A stretch of DNA of 64,000 bases from positions 124,001 to 188,000 of the forward strand of contig NZ_JAWRCU010000009.1 of NCBI RefSeq assembly GCF_033542235.1, in the 5' to 3' direction. Under the pieces are notes generated by a model. It was not told the origin of the DNA and ran no database searches. It was given only the letters and a program-made list of their open reading frames with translations. Positions 52,667 through 60,869 of this stretch are shown piece by piece (the stretch's first letter is position 1; every line of letters starts with the position of its first letter). The position numbers and the translations under genes were made by a program. Source of the DNA: JAWRCU01 sp033542235 (GTDB taxonomy: Bacteria; Pseudomonadota; Alphaproteobacteria; Rhizobiales; Rhizobiaceae).

Positions 52667-53557
52667 ATGTCCGCAGTCGCAATCAATACCTCAGTTCCTC
52701 GGCTTGACGCCGGAACCGTTGCTGCGGTTCTGGTAACGATCATTGCCTGGGCTTCCGCCTTTCCCGGGATCCGTGTCGGCCTTACCGCCTTCGGCCCTGC
52801 GGAGCTTGGCGCAATCCGCTTCGGCGTCGCGGCAATCCCGGCGATCGTCTTCCTGCTCCACACCCGGCCGCAAATGCCGACCTGGTCGGAAGCCTGGCGC
52901 TTCGCGTATGGCGGCGTGGTCTTCGTGGCGTTCTACACGACTTTGCTCAACTTTGGCGAACTGACAGTTTCAGCAGGCGCCGCGAGCTTCATCATCAATG
53001 TCGCTCCGATCTTCACCGCTTTCATGGCGATGCTGTTCCTCGGCGAACGCTTTTCGCGCCTCGCATGGCTGGGCACGTTCGTCTCGTTTGCCGGCATCGG
53101 ATTGATCGCGCTCGGCGAAGGCGAAGGGATCAAGGTCGATCAGGGCGCGCTGCTGATCCTCGGCGCCGCATTCTGTACCGCTTCGACGACCATCGTCCAG
53201 AAGCCGCTGTTTCGCCGCCACAAGCCGCTGACTGTTTCGGCGGCCAACATGGTGATCGGCGCGCTGGCGCTGTCCTGGGCCTTGCCCTCCGGCATTGCCC
53301 AGGCGTCGAGCGCCAGTTTCGAGGCGCTGGTCTCGGTGATCTATCTCGGGATCGTCCCGAGCTTTGTCGCCTACGGGAGCTGGGCAGTCGCGCTCTCCAG
53401 GCTTCCCGCTTCCCGCGCCACCAACTTCCTGTATTGCGTGCCGCCGACTGCAACGCTTATGGGTTTCCTCTGGCTTGGCGAGGTTCCCGGCGTCGCCGGT
53501 ATCATTGGCGGCCTGATGGCGCTGGGCGGAGTGGTGCTCGTCAATCTCAAGCGCTGA
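52667..53557 (+). CDS. EamA/DMT family transporter
   Basis: The 296-residue protein has ten hydrophobic helices in two EamA repeats (LVTIIAWASAFPGIRVGL in the first, GAAFCTASTTIVQKPLF in the second, with VPPTATLMGFLWLGEVPG near the end). GAGAAGGGG before the ATG at 52667 sets the start; an ATG at 52643 is also possible. DMT proteins usually export amino acids or metabolites. Confidence 0.87.
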   Translation: MSAVAINTSVPRLDAGTVAAVLVTIIAWASAFPGIRVGLTAFGPAELGAIRFGVAAIPAIVFLLHTRPQMPTWSEAWRFAYGGVVFVAFYTTLLNFGELTVSAGAASFIINVAPIFTAFMAMLFLGERFSRLAWLGTFVSFAGIGLIALGEGEGIKVDQGALLILGAAFCTASTTIVQKPLFRRHKPLTVSAANMVIGALALSWALPSGIAQASSASFEALVSVIYLGIVPSFVAYGSWAVALSRLPASRATNFLYCVPPTATLMGFLWLGEVPGVAGIIGGLMALGGVVLVNLKR

Positions 53558-53589
53558 TTTAGATCAGCCGATCTCCCTAACGATTTGCC

Positions 53590-53616
53590 GGGCTGCGCAG
53601 GCGAGCTGCGCGGCCC
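53590..53616 (+). terminator. Stem-loop terminator after the DMT gene
   Basis: GGGCTGCGCA and TGCGCGGCCC pair with one mismatch around a 7-base loop, followed by TTCTTCATTTT. It lies 33 bases after the DMT stop codon. Confidence 0.6.
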
Positions 53617-53652
53617 TTCTTCATTTTGCCCTTTCTTCATTTGACTTGACAG

Positions 53653-53668
53653 GCAACCAAAAGGTTGC
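53653..53668. promoter_or_regulatory. Perfect palindrome GCAACCAAAAGGTTGC, ArsR operator
   Basis: The dyad GCAACC-AAAA-GGTTGC lies directly upstream of the ArsR-SRPBCC pair, next to a TTGACTTGACAGG stretch that may contain the -35 element. AACC-N4-GGTT dyads are usual for ArsR regulators paired with AHSA1/SRPBCC genes. Confidence 0.7.
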
Positions 53669-53680
53669 ATATTGAAGCGC

Positions 53681-54010
53681 ATGAGCATGGACGAAGTCTT
53701 CAAGGCGCTCGCCGACCCGACGCGCCGGCAATTGTTGGACAGGCTCTATGCCAAGAACGGTCAGACGCTGAATGCGCTCTGCGAAGAGATGGAGATGACG
53801 CGCCAGGCGGTGAGCAAACACCTGGCGATCCTCGAGGAAGCGAACCTCGTCATTACGCTGCGCAGGGGCCGCGAGAAAGAGCACTACCTCAACGCAGCGC
53901 CGATCGCCGAGATCGCCGAGCGCTGGATTGGCAAGTTCGAACGCGGGCGCATCGAGGCGCTCGCCGACCTGAAAAGAAGGCTGGAAGGAACAAGCGATGA
54001 GCAAGGCTAG
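53681..54010 (+). CDS. ArsR family regulator paired with an SRPBCC gene
   Basis: The 109-residue winged-helix protein has MDEVFKALADPTRRQLLDRL, EMTRQAVSKHLAILEEANLV and RRGREKEHYLN, the pattern of ArsR members that control AHSA1-type genes. No metal-site cysteine cluster is visible. The stop overlaps the start of the next gene (ATGA). Starts at 53672 (TTG), 53681 or 53687 (ATG) are possible. Confidence 0.88.
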   Translation: MSMDEVFKALADPTRRQLLDRLYAKNGQTLNALCEEMEMTRQAVSKHLAILEEANLVITLRRGREKEHYLNAAPIAEIAERWIGKFERGRIEALADLKRRLEGTSDEQG

Positions 54011-54461
54011 CTTCGTCTACGTGAACTACATCCGCACCACACCGGAGAAATTGTGGGAAGCCCTGACCGATCCCGAGTTCAACCGGGAATACTGGATGGG
54101 TGCTACCTTGGAGACGGATTGGAAGAAGGGCTCGTCGTGGAAGCTTGTCTTCTCGGATGGCCGCGTCGCCGACGCAGGTGAAATTCTCGAGATCGAGCCG
54201 CAGAAACGCATCGTGCTCAGATGGCGCAACGAATTCATGCCGGAGTTCAAGGCCGATGGCTATACACGCTGCACACTGGAGATGGAGCGCGTCGACGAGA
54301 TGATGAAGCTCACCGTCCTGCATGAGGCCGAGGCGGAAGGCCCGCACAAGCTCATCGAGGAGGGCGTCTCGCGAGGCTGGCCGCGTATTCTCTCGAGCCT
54401 GAAGACCCTGCTCGAAACCGGCGCAGCACTGCCAGGCAGGAAAACTGCTCCCGGGAGTTGA
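53997..54461 (+). CDS. SRPBCC (AHSA1-like) domain protein
   Basis: The 154-residue protein has the AHSA1 form: FVYVNYIRTTPEKLWEALTDPEFNREYWMGATLETDWKKGSSW and then KRIVLRWRNEF. The hydrophobic cavity of this START-like fold binds small lipids or aromatic ligands; no function is assigned. It is coupled to the ArsR gene upstream, which presumably represses it. Confidence 0.88.
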   Translation: MSKASFVYVNYIRTTPEKLWEALTDPEFNREYWMGATLETDWKKGSSWKLVFSDGRVADAGEILEIEPQKRIVLRWRNEFMPEFKADGYTRCTLEMERVDEMMKLTVLHEAEAEGPHKLIEEGVSRGWPRILSSLKTLLETGAALPGRKTAPGS

Positions 54462-54574
54462 GCTCACGCCTTCTCCAGAAGGAAAATTTCTCGGCCCGTG
54501 TCGAAATCAGCCGGGTCCAAACGTCTATGAGACGTGTGCCAACGGATTGATCCTACCGCATTGAGGAGGCGGAC

Positions 54575-55789
54575 ATGAACCAATCGAACTATCGCTGGGT
54601 GATCGTTGCCGCGGGGTGCTTGCTCGGCTGCGTGGCATTCGGCTCCATGTTCTCGCTTCCGGTCTTCCTGCTGCCGATCTCGAAGGATACGGGCTGGTCG
54701 GTCGCCGGAATTTCGAGCGCCATGACCATCGCGTTCCTCGCCATGGCCTTTGCCAGCATGGCCTGGGGGACGATTGCCGACCGCATCGGCCCGCGCCCGG
54801 TGGTGCTGATCGGATCGGCTGGTCTTGCCTTGAGCTTGGCGCTGGCAAGCCGCATGACGTCGCTGCTCGAATTCCAGCTCGTCTTCGGGCTAATCGTCGG
54901 CACCGCCGCCGCGGCGATCGTCGTCCCGCTCATGGCCAGCGTGACCGGCTGGTTCGATACCCACCGCAGCCTCGCAGTCTCGATCGTCTCGGCCGGCATA
55001 GGCATGGCACCGATGACCATGTCGCCCTTCGCCGCATGGCTCGTATCGGGTCACGACTGGCGGACATCCATGTTGATTATCGCCGGTCTTGCCGCGGTGC
55101 TCATGATCCCGGTGGCGTTCCTGGTGCGTCGCCCGCCGGCGCTCGAACATCCGAACGCTGGCGCTGCGGCAAGCGGTGAACCCGAGATGACGCTCTCCCA
55201 GGCGATCCGCTCGCCCCAGTTCGTCATCCTGCTCCTCACCAACTTCTTCTGCTGCGCCACCCATTCGGGCCCGATCTTCCATACCGTGAGCTATGCCATC
55301 ACCTGCGGCATCCCGATGATTGCCGCGGTCACGATCTACAGCGTCGAGGGGCTGGCCGGCATGGCTGGGCGCATTGCCTTCGGCATTCTTGGCGACAAGC
55401 TCGGAGCGAAACGCGTGCTCGTCGCGGGCCTCCTGGCTCAGGCCTTTGGCGCACTGGCTTACGTCTTCGCCGGCCAGCTCACAGCCTTCTACGCGGCCGC
55501 GGCGGTGTTCGGCTTCATCTATGCCGGCGTGATGCCGCTCTATGCGGTGCTCGCGCGCGAGAATTTTCCGCTGCGCATGATGGGCACGGTTATTGGCGGC
55601 ACGGCGATGGCCGGCAGCCTCGGCATGGCGGCCGGCCCGCTCGCCGGGGGGCTGATTTACGATACGTTCGCAAGCTACACTTGGCTCTATGTCGGGTCCT
55701 GGGCAATGGGCATCGGCGCATTCCTGATCGCCATGATGTTCCGCCCCTTCCCGAAGGATCGCCCGCAGGCCGAGCCCGTCCCGGCCTGA
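54575..55789 (+). CDS. MFS transporter (monocarboxylate/oxalate-formate-like)
   Basis: The 404-residue protein shows twelve hydrophobic helices, an early FSLPVFLLPISKDTGWSVAGISSAMTIA region and motif A (WGTIADRIGPRPVVLIG). This resembles the MCT/OFA branch of MFS that moves monocarboxylates. It starts at an ATG at 54575 behind GAGGAGGCGGAC. It stands alone between two SRPBCC genes. Confidence 0.87.
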   Translation: MNQSNYRWVIVAAGCLLGCVAFGSMFSLPVFLLPISKDTGWSVAGISSAMTIAFLAMAFASMAWGTIADRIGPRPVVLIGSAGLALSLALASRMTSLLEFQLVFGLIVGTAAAAIVVPLMASVTGWFDTHRSLAVSIVSAGIGMAPMTMSPFAAWLVSGHDWRTSMLIIAGLAAVLMIPVAFLVRRPPALEHPNAGAAASGEPEMTLSQAIRSPQFVILLLTNFFCCATHSGPIFHTVSYAITCGIPMIAAVTIYSVEGLAGMAGRIAFGILGDKLGAKRVLVAGLLAQAFGALAYVFAGQLTAFYAAAAVFGFIYAGVMPLYAVLARENFPLRMMGTVIGGTAMAGSLGMAAGPLAGGLIYDTFASYTWLYVGSWAMGIGAFLIAMMFRPFPKDRPQAEPVPA

Positions 55790-55871
55790 TCGCGACTGGC
55801 AATTCACACCGGCACCGGAGAGGCCGCTCGCATCCGGCGGGCGCCTCACAGCCCGGTAGCGGAGAGAAATC

Positions 55872-56315
55872 ATGGCGATGAGGGAAATCTGGCACGAGGT
55901 AATGATCGAGGCCGCCCCGAGCGCCATTTACGAGGCGCTCACCGACGTTCGAAAGCTCGGGCAATGGTGGATCCCGGACACGCGCGGCCGGTCCGGCCAG
56001 GGAGAGATGCTGGAGTTCTGGTTCAGCGAGGATGCCTGCCAACTCATGCAGGTGAGTGCTCTCGAGCCCGACCGTCTGGTGCGTTGGCGAGCGACCGACA
56101 GCGACTTGTCCGACTGGGCCGGCACCGAGGTCGAATTCCGCATCCTCCCGAATTTCGGCCGCACCCGCGTCCATTTCCGCCACTCGGGATACAGCGATAG
56201 TACGGAAGGTTTTCCCTACTACTCGATGAGCTGGGCCGTCTTCCTGGTGAGCCTCAAGGAGCTCCTGGAGAAAGGCAAGGGGCGTCCGTTTCCGAACGAT
56301 TGGATCGGACAGTAA
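55872..56315 (+). CDS. SRPBCC domain protein
   Basis: The 147-residue protein has the START-like beginning EVMIEAAPSAIYEALTDVRKLGQWW, then EPDRLVRWRATDSDLSDWAGTEVEF and the C-terminal helix WAVFLVSLKELLEKGKG. It follows the MFS gene by 82 bp with GGAGAGAAATC before the ATG, and could be cotranscribed. Function unknown. Confidence 0.85.
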   Translation: MAMREIWHEVMIEAAPSAIYEALTDVRKLGQWWIPDTRGRSGQGEMLEFWFSEDACQLMQVSALEPDRLVRWRATDSDLSDWAGTEVEFRILPNFGRTRVHFRHSGYSDSTEGFPYYSMSWAVFLVSLKELLEKGKGRPFPNDWIGQ

Positions 56316-56427
56316 CTGCCGCCGCATTGTCAGGAGGATGCCTCGTCCGCCGTCGATGGACTTGCGAAGACCGCGGCGTCGATTGATTTTGCGCGGCAGA
56401 TACTTGCGCCGAAACCGTCGGAGACTC

Positions 56428-57636
56428 ATGCCGGAAAAAATCTCGCTCAAGCTCGCCCGCCGCATCGCCATTGCGGCGCAAGGCCTTGCCGAGCCGCGGC
56501 CCGCGGGCCCGGCCGACCGCCGCCACCTGAAGAAGGTGCTTGCCCGCAACGGGCTTCTGCAGATGGATTCCGTAAACGTGCTCGTTCGGGCGCACTACAT
56601 GCCCATGTTCTCCCGGCTTGGCGCTTATCCGCTCGACCTGATCGACGGCACGGCCAAGGGCAGGAAGCGCCTGCTCTTCGAATATTGGGCGCACGAGGCC
56701 TCGCTGCTGCCGGTCGAGTCCTGGCCGCTGATGCGCTGGCGCATGGAGCGGGCCGCGCGCGGCGAGCGCATCTACAAGGGGGTCGCCAGGTTCGGCCGCG
56801 ACAACGCCGATTATGTCGATCGGGTCTATCGCGAGGTCGTCGAGCGCGGCCCGCTTGCCGCCTCGGATTTCGACGGCGAGCGCGGCAACGGCGGCTGGTG
56901 GGGCTGGAGCAACGCCAAGGCGGCGCTCGAATGGCTGTTCTGGGCGGGAAGGATTACGGCCGCCGAGCGGCGGCCGAGCTTCGAGCGGGTCTACGACCTG
57001 CCGGAACGCGCGCTGCCCGCCGCAGTCGTCGGCGCGCCGGATGTGCCGGAAGCCGATGCCCATCGCGAATTGCTGCGCATCTCGGCCCGCGCGCTCGGTG
57101 TCGCGACTGCTACCGACCTTCGCGACTATTTTCGCCTTGCACCCGAGGACGTGAAGCCCCGTCTTCCCGAACTGGTCGAGAGCGGCGAACTGCTGCCTGT
57201 CGAGGTCGAGGGCTGGGCTCAGCAGGCATGGCTTCATCGCGACGCACGGCTGCCGCGTGGCGTGCACGCCGCCGCGCTGCTCTCGCCCTTCGACCCGCTG
57301 GTCTGGGAGCGCTCGCGCACGGAGCGCCTGTTCGGCTTTCGCTACCGCATCGAGATCTACACGCCCGCCCACAAGCGCGTTCATGGCTACTACGTGCTGC
57401 CGTTTCTCTATGGCGACAGGTTGGCCGCCCGCGTCGATCTCAAGGCAGATCGCAAGCAAGGCGTGCTCAAGGTCCAATCCGCATTCGCCGAACCAGGTGC
57501 TCCGCCCGAAACGGCCGAAGCGCTCATGCGGGAAATCACCGGCATGGCCGGCTGGCTGGGGCTCGAGCGCGTGGAAGTTGCCCACTCCGGTGATCTCGCG
57601 CCGGCCCTCAACGAGCTGTCGGCAGCCCCGGCATAG
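56428..57636 (+). CDS. Winged-helix YcaQ-like DNA glycosylase family protein
   Basis: The 402-residue protein belongs to the YcaQ/AlkX family, which removes interstrand crosslinks and bulky alkylated bases. The QMDSVNVLVRAHYMPMFSRLG segment carries the Q-x-D catalytic motif, then LFEYWAHEASLLP, SNAKAALEWLFWAGRI and LLSPFDPLVWERSRTERLFGFRY. The ATG at 56428 follows CGGAGACTC; upstream in-frame codons from 56338 encode only arginine-rich sequence. Confidence 0.85.
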   Translation: MPEKISLKLARRIAIAAQGLAEPRPAGPADRRHLKKVLARNGLLQMDSVNVLVRAHYMPMFSRLGAYPLDLIDGTAKGRKRLLFEYWAHEASLLPVESWPLMRWRMERAARGERIYKGVARFGRDNADYVDRVYREVVERGPLAASDFDGERGNGGWWGWSNAKAALEWLFWAGRITAAERRPSFERVYDLPERALPAAVVGAPDVPEADAHRELLRISARALGVATATDLRDYFRLAPEDVKPRLPELVESGELLPVEVEGWAQQAWLHRDARLPRGVHAAALLSPFDPLVWERSRTERLFGFRYRIEIYTPAHKRVHGYYVLPFLYGDRLAARVDLKADRKQGVLKVQSAFAEPGAPPETAEALMREITGMAGWLGLERVEVAHSGDLAPALNELSAAPA

Positions 57637-57647
57637 CCGCGCTTTTG

Positions 57648-57672
57648 AATGTCTACAAGAACTGTAGACATT
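57648..57672. promoter_or_regulatory. Palindrome AATGTCTACA-N5-TGTAGACATT beside a -35-like TTGACA
   Basis: Ten-base perfect arms flank AGAAC. Two bases after it comes TTGACA at 57675-57680, 17 bases before ATCATC, a plausible promoter for the small gene at 57755. The TACA-N5-TGTA heart recalls BlaI/CopY-type operators. Confidence 0.55.
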
Positions 57673-57754
57673 TCTTGACATGCTGAAAAAATCCGTCATC
57701 ATCGCGTGATCTGGGCTATTTGGCGGCGCCGGGTGGTACAAGATGGAGGAAACG

Positions 57755-57943
57755 ATGCCGGAGACGACGGTATCCGCAGTTTCCCGCATCCTGCGTTTGT
57801 TGGCGCTGGACTCTTCGGTCGACGAAAGGCCGTCTCGCGAAGGCGAGGAGGACCGGTCTCAGACCGCTGCAGAGATCGAGCGGAAGCTCGCCCAGCACGA
57901 CGAGGCTTTTTTCTGGACATGGCAATATCCTGGCCAGTGGTGA
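57755..57943 (+). CDS. Small hypothetical protein
   Basis: The ATG at 57755 has a GGAGGAAAC ribosome site, so I choose it over an ATG at 57743 that lies before the site. The 62-residue product has no signal peptide; it begins PETTVSAVSRILRLL, is acidic in the middle and ends FFWTWQYPGQW with three tryptophans. I do not recognise it. A palindrome with a promoter-like TTGACA lies upstream. Confidence 0.5.
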   Translation: MPETTVSAVSRILRLLALDSSVDERPSREGEEDRSQTAAEIERKLAQHDEAFFWTWQYPGQW

Positions 57944-58039
57944 GCCCTGGCCGGCGCCGCGCCTGGTCGAAGTTGGCGTAGAGTGTGATTGCGTATTGGA
58001 TGGTGGGATTTTTAGGGTGGGGGGAACGGAGGAAAGAGC

Positions 58040-58366
58040 ATGACACAATTGCTGCCGCCCCTGCATGAAGGCCACGCGCCCATTTTCATGCATCTTGCTT
58101 TCCAGGATGCCCTTGAGGCTTTCGAATCCTGGAAGGCCGGTGAACAGGAGCCGCGGGTCGATTGCGACGGCAGGCCGACCGCGGTCAGTGCCGTGTTCGG
58201 CCGGATGCGCACCTGCACGGACATCATGCCAATCCGCGTGCTCGACGAGGTTCAGGCCCTCGTCGACGATCCAGCCCTTGCCGCGCTGGAGGGGACCTCG
58301 GCGACTTATGCCGAAGCGGCCCGCATTCTTCGTGCCCATTGCGTGGAGCGCCTGAAGGCAGGCTGA
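58040..58366 (+). CDS. Hypothetical protein of 108 residues
   Basis: GGAGGAAAGAGC directly before the ATG supports expression. The soluble product contains HEGHAPIFMHLAFQDALEAFESW, then EPRVDCDGRPTAVS and a helical C-terminus (TYAEAARILRAHCVERLKAG). No motif is recognised. It lies 96 bp after the small gene at 57755. Confidence 0.6.
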   Translation: MTQLLPPLHEGHAPIFMHLAFQDALEAFESWKAGEQEPRVDCDGRPTAVSAVFGRMRTCTDIMPIRVLDEVQALVDDPALAALEGTSATYAEAARILRAHCVERLKAG

Positions 58367-58478
58367 CAAGCAAACAAAGAATAGAGCGGCGTGGGTTCCT
58401 GGCTGAACGCGCGCCTCTTCAGCTCCGCTTGACTGCATCCCTCTCTCTGGTCCCTGATCTCACCAGGAGGGATTCGCC

Positions 58479-59876
58479 ATGCGGCCACGCGGCACGCTTG
58501 TTCTCGACATAGGAAGCACCAACACTAAGCTCATGCTGTTCGACGGTGACGGGCGGCCGCTTCGCGAGCGCCGCGCCGAGAGTCGTCATCTGGCTGGTCC
58601 GCCCTATCGGAGCCTCGACCCGGAGCCGGCGTTAGCAATCCTGGCCGAGACCTTGCCGGAATTCGACCGAACGCTGCCGGTAGATGCGATCGTGCCTTGT
58701 GCGCATGGTTCCGCCCTTGCGCTGCTTGACGGGGCCGGCGAACTAGCGCTTCCGGTCATGGACTACCTCGCTGAGCCGCCGCCCGGGATCGTCGACGCCT
58801 ACCGCAGGATCGCACCGCCCTTTTCCGAGGTGTTCTGCCCGCTCAATCCGATGGCGCTCACGCTGGGCCTGCAACTCTTCTGGCAGGAGACGGCGTTTCC
58901 TGAAGCCTTTGCGCAGGTCCGCACCATCCTGCCCTGGGGGCAGTACTTCGCCTTCCGCCTGACCGGTCGCGCCGTTGCCGGCTATACCGAGCTTGGCGCC
59001 CAGACCCAGCTCGTCGACGTCACCGCGAACGGTTGCTCGTCGCTCTCGCGCGAGCGTGGCTGGGACCGGCTTCTTGCGCCGCAGGCGCCGCCCTTCGAAA
59101 CGGTCGGCACGCTGAAGCCCGAGTTTCGGATCTCGCAGCTTTCCGGGCGCGCCGAAGTGAAGGCCGGCATTCACGACTCGAATGCCAACTATCTGCGCTA
59201 TCTCGCCGCCGGCCTCGGCAGCTTTACCCTGCTTTCGACCGGTACCTGGATCATCATCTTCGATACCAGGTCGGATTTTCGGCATCTTGACCCCGCGCGG
59301 GACACCGCGACCAACATCGACGCATTCGGACGGCCAGTCGCTTGCAGCCGCTTCATGGGTGGGCATGAGATAGCTGCGATCGAGGCCGGAGCGCCGCAAG
59401 CTGCAGCCACGAGCGCAGATCTCGCAAATCTCGTGCGCCGCCGAACCTTCGCGCTGCCTTCTTTCACCGATTCGGGCGGCCCCATGCCCGGCACGGGCGG
59501 GAAGGGAAGGATCATCGGCCCGCAGCCTCGGACGGCCGGCGAACGCGCTGCCCTCGGCGCGCTCTACTGCGCGCTGATGACGGACCAGTCGCTCGACGCG
59601 GTCGGCTCCGAGAGCGAGATCGTCATCGATGGACCGTTTGGCGAAAATGCGCTGTTCTGCGCAGCACTTGCCGGCTTGCGTGCGCCGCAGCGCGTCTTCC
59701 GCTCGGACCTGCGCGACGGCACTGCCGCCGGCGCGGCACTGGTCGCCCACATGTCGGGCAAACACGACCTGCCGCGCCTGAAAGTTGATCTTGCGCCGGT
59801 GGACGCGTTCCCCGACGTCGATTTGCCAGCCTATAGGACGGAATGGCTGTCGCGTTCTTCCGACTTCTCGTGCTAA
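58479..59876 (+). CDS. FGGY family carbohydrate kinase (L-fuculokinase-like)
   Basis: The 465-residue kinase has the phosphate-1 loop LVLDIGSTNTKLMLFD, a mid-protein GIHDSNANYLRY with the catalytic Asp, the ATP loop LLSTGTWIIIF and a late DGTAAGAALVAH adenosine motif. AGGAGG lies nine bases before the ATG. The class II aldolase gene follows after 11 bp, the kinase/aldolase order expected for a fuculose or related 1-phosphate pathway; the sugar is not proved. Confidence 0.85.
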   Translation: MRPRGTLVLDIGSTNTKLMLFDGDGRPLRERRAESRHLAGPPYRSLDPEPALAILAETLPEFDRTLPVDAIVPCAHGSALALLDGAGELALPVMDYLAEPPPGIVDAYRRIAPPFSEVFCPLNPMALTLGLQLFWQETAFPEAFAQVRTILPWGQYFAFRLTGRAVAGYTELGAQTQLVDVTANGCSSLSRERGWDRLLAPQAPPFETVGTLKPEFRISQLSGRAEVKAGIHDSNANYLRYLAAGLGSFTLLSTGTWIIIFDTRSDFRHLDPARDTATNIDAFGRPVACSRFMGGHEIAAIEAGAPQAAATSADLANLVRRRTFALPSFTDSGGPMPGTGGKGRIIGPQPRTAGERAALGALYCALMTDQSLDAVGSESEIVIDGPFGENALFCAALAGLRAPQRVFRSDLRDGTAAGAALVAHMSGKHDLPRLKVDLAPVDAFPDVDLPAYRTEWLSRSSDFSC

Positions 59877-59887
59877 CCGAAGCTCCC

Positions 59888-60607
59888 ATGAACAAGAGCA
59901 TCAGCAAATCCGAACTCGCGCTCCGCCAGGCTATCATCGACAAGTGCCGCTGGATGAATGGCGCGGGCCTCAATCAGGGTACTTCAGGCAACATCTCTGC
60001 GCGTTTCGGCGACCGCCTGCTGATCACGCCGAGCGCTATCCCTTACGAGGCGATAGAACCCGAGATGATCGCCGCCATGCCGATCGAGGGCGACTATGGC
60101 AGCTTCGAGGGGCCGCTCAACCCGTCGAGCGAATGGCGCTTCCATCTCGACATCATGCGCGCGCGGCCGGAGATCGGCGCGATCGTTCACACCCACTCGA
60201 CCTACGCCACCATTATCGCCATCACGCGCCGCGAGATCCCGGCTTGCCACTATATGGTCGCCGCCTTCGGAGGGTCGAACATTCGCTGTGCACCCTATGC
60301 CCGCTATGGAACACCCGAACTCTCCGCTTACGCCGTCGAAGCGCTCAGGGATCGAATGGGCTGTCTGCTCGGCAGCCATGGCATGATCGCGCTCGGCGAT
60401 ACGCTGGATAAGGCGATGTGGCACGCGGTCGAGTTGGAGACGCTCGCCAAGCAATATTATCATTCGCTGCTGATCGGCGGCCCCGTCATCCTGAGCGACG
60501 AACAGATCGCCGAGACCGCGGCGGCCATGAAGAGCTACGGCTACGGCGCGCATCGGAAAGAGGACGCCAAGCCTCGTGGTCGGGGCGCTGGGAAGCTGTC
60601 GGGCTAG
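59888..60607 (+). CDS. Class II aldolase (L-fuculose-phosphate aldolase-like)
   Basis: The 239-residue protein shows the class II aldolase fold: GLNQGTSGNISARFGDRLLITPS with the phosphate site, EWRFHLDIMRARPEIGAIVHTHSTYAT with two zinc histidines, and LLGSHGMIALG with the third. Glu in SSEWRFH is the likely catalytic acid. Upstream kinase product would be its substrate, split to dihydroxyacetone phosphate and an aldehyde. Confidence 0.88.
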   Translation: MNKSISKSELALRQAIIDKCRWMNGAGLNQGTSGNISARFGDRLLITPSAIPYEAIEPEMIAAMPIEGDYGSFEGPLNPSSEWRFHLDIMRARPEIGAIVHTHSTYATIIAITRREIPACHYMVAAFGGSNIRCAPYARYGTPELSAYAVEALRDRMGCLLGSHGMIALGDTLDKAMWHAVELETLAKQYYHSLLIGGPVILSDEQIAETAAAMKSYGYGAHRKEDAKPRGRGAGKLSG

Positions 60608-60723
60608 GCTTATCCAGGGCAGCGACTCGGCGCTATGTACGTTCGTCGCTTGATCGCGCCTATTTCGGCAATCTCGCGTTCTGTCGCGCACCCCTGTAGT
60701 CGAATGGGTATTTGACGCCCTGG

Positions 60724-60744
60724 GACGCTGCCGAAAGCAGCGTC
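60724..60744. terminator. Hairpin after the aldolase gene
   Basis: GACGCTGC and GCAGCGTC pair perfectly around CGAAA, 117 bp after the aldolase stop. No T-run follows, so terminator or leader-hairpin function for the next gene is open. The rest of 60608-60869 shows nothing else I can support. Confidence 0.4.
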
Positions 60745-60869
60745 AGAGAACAGGGGGAAAATCCAATACTGAATAAATCTGTATTCTTGTTGCGTCCATA
60801 TATAAATGCCATTGATGGTTGCGTCACCAGACTGCAATGCAACCGAACAGGCCGACCGTCCAAACCCTC

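Noticed and set aside
58383..58426. Third copy of the GAGCGGCGT palindromic repeat
   Set aside because: Only the left half (AGAGCGGCGTG) is convincing; the right half is too degenerate to list as a copy.
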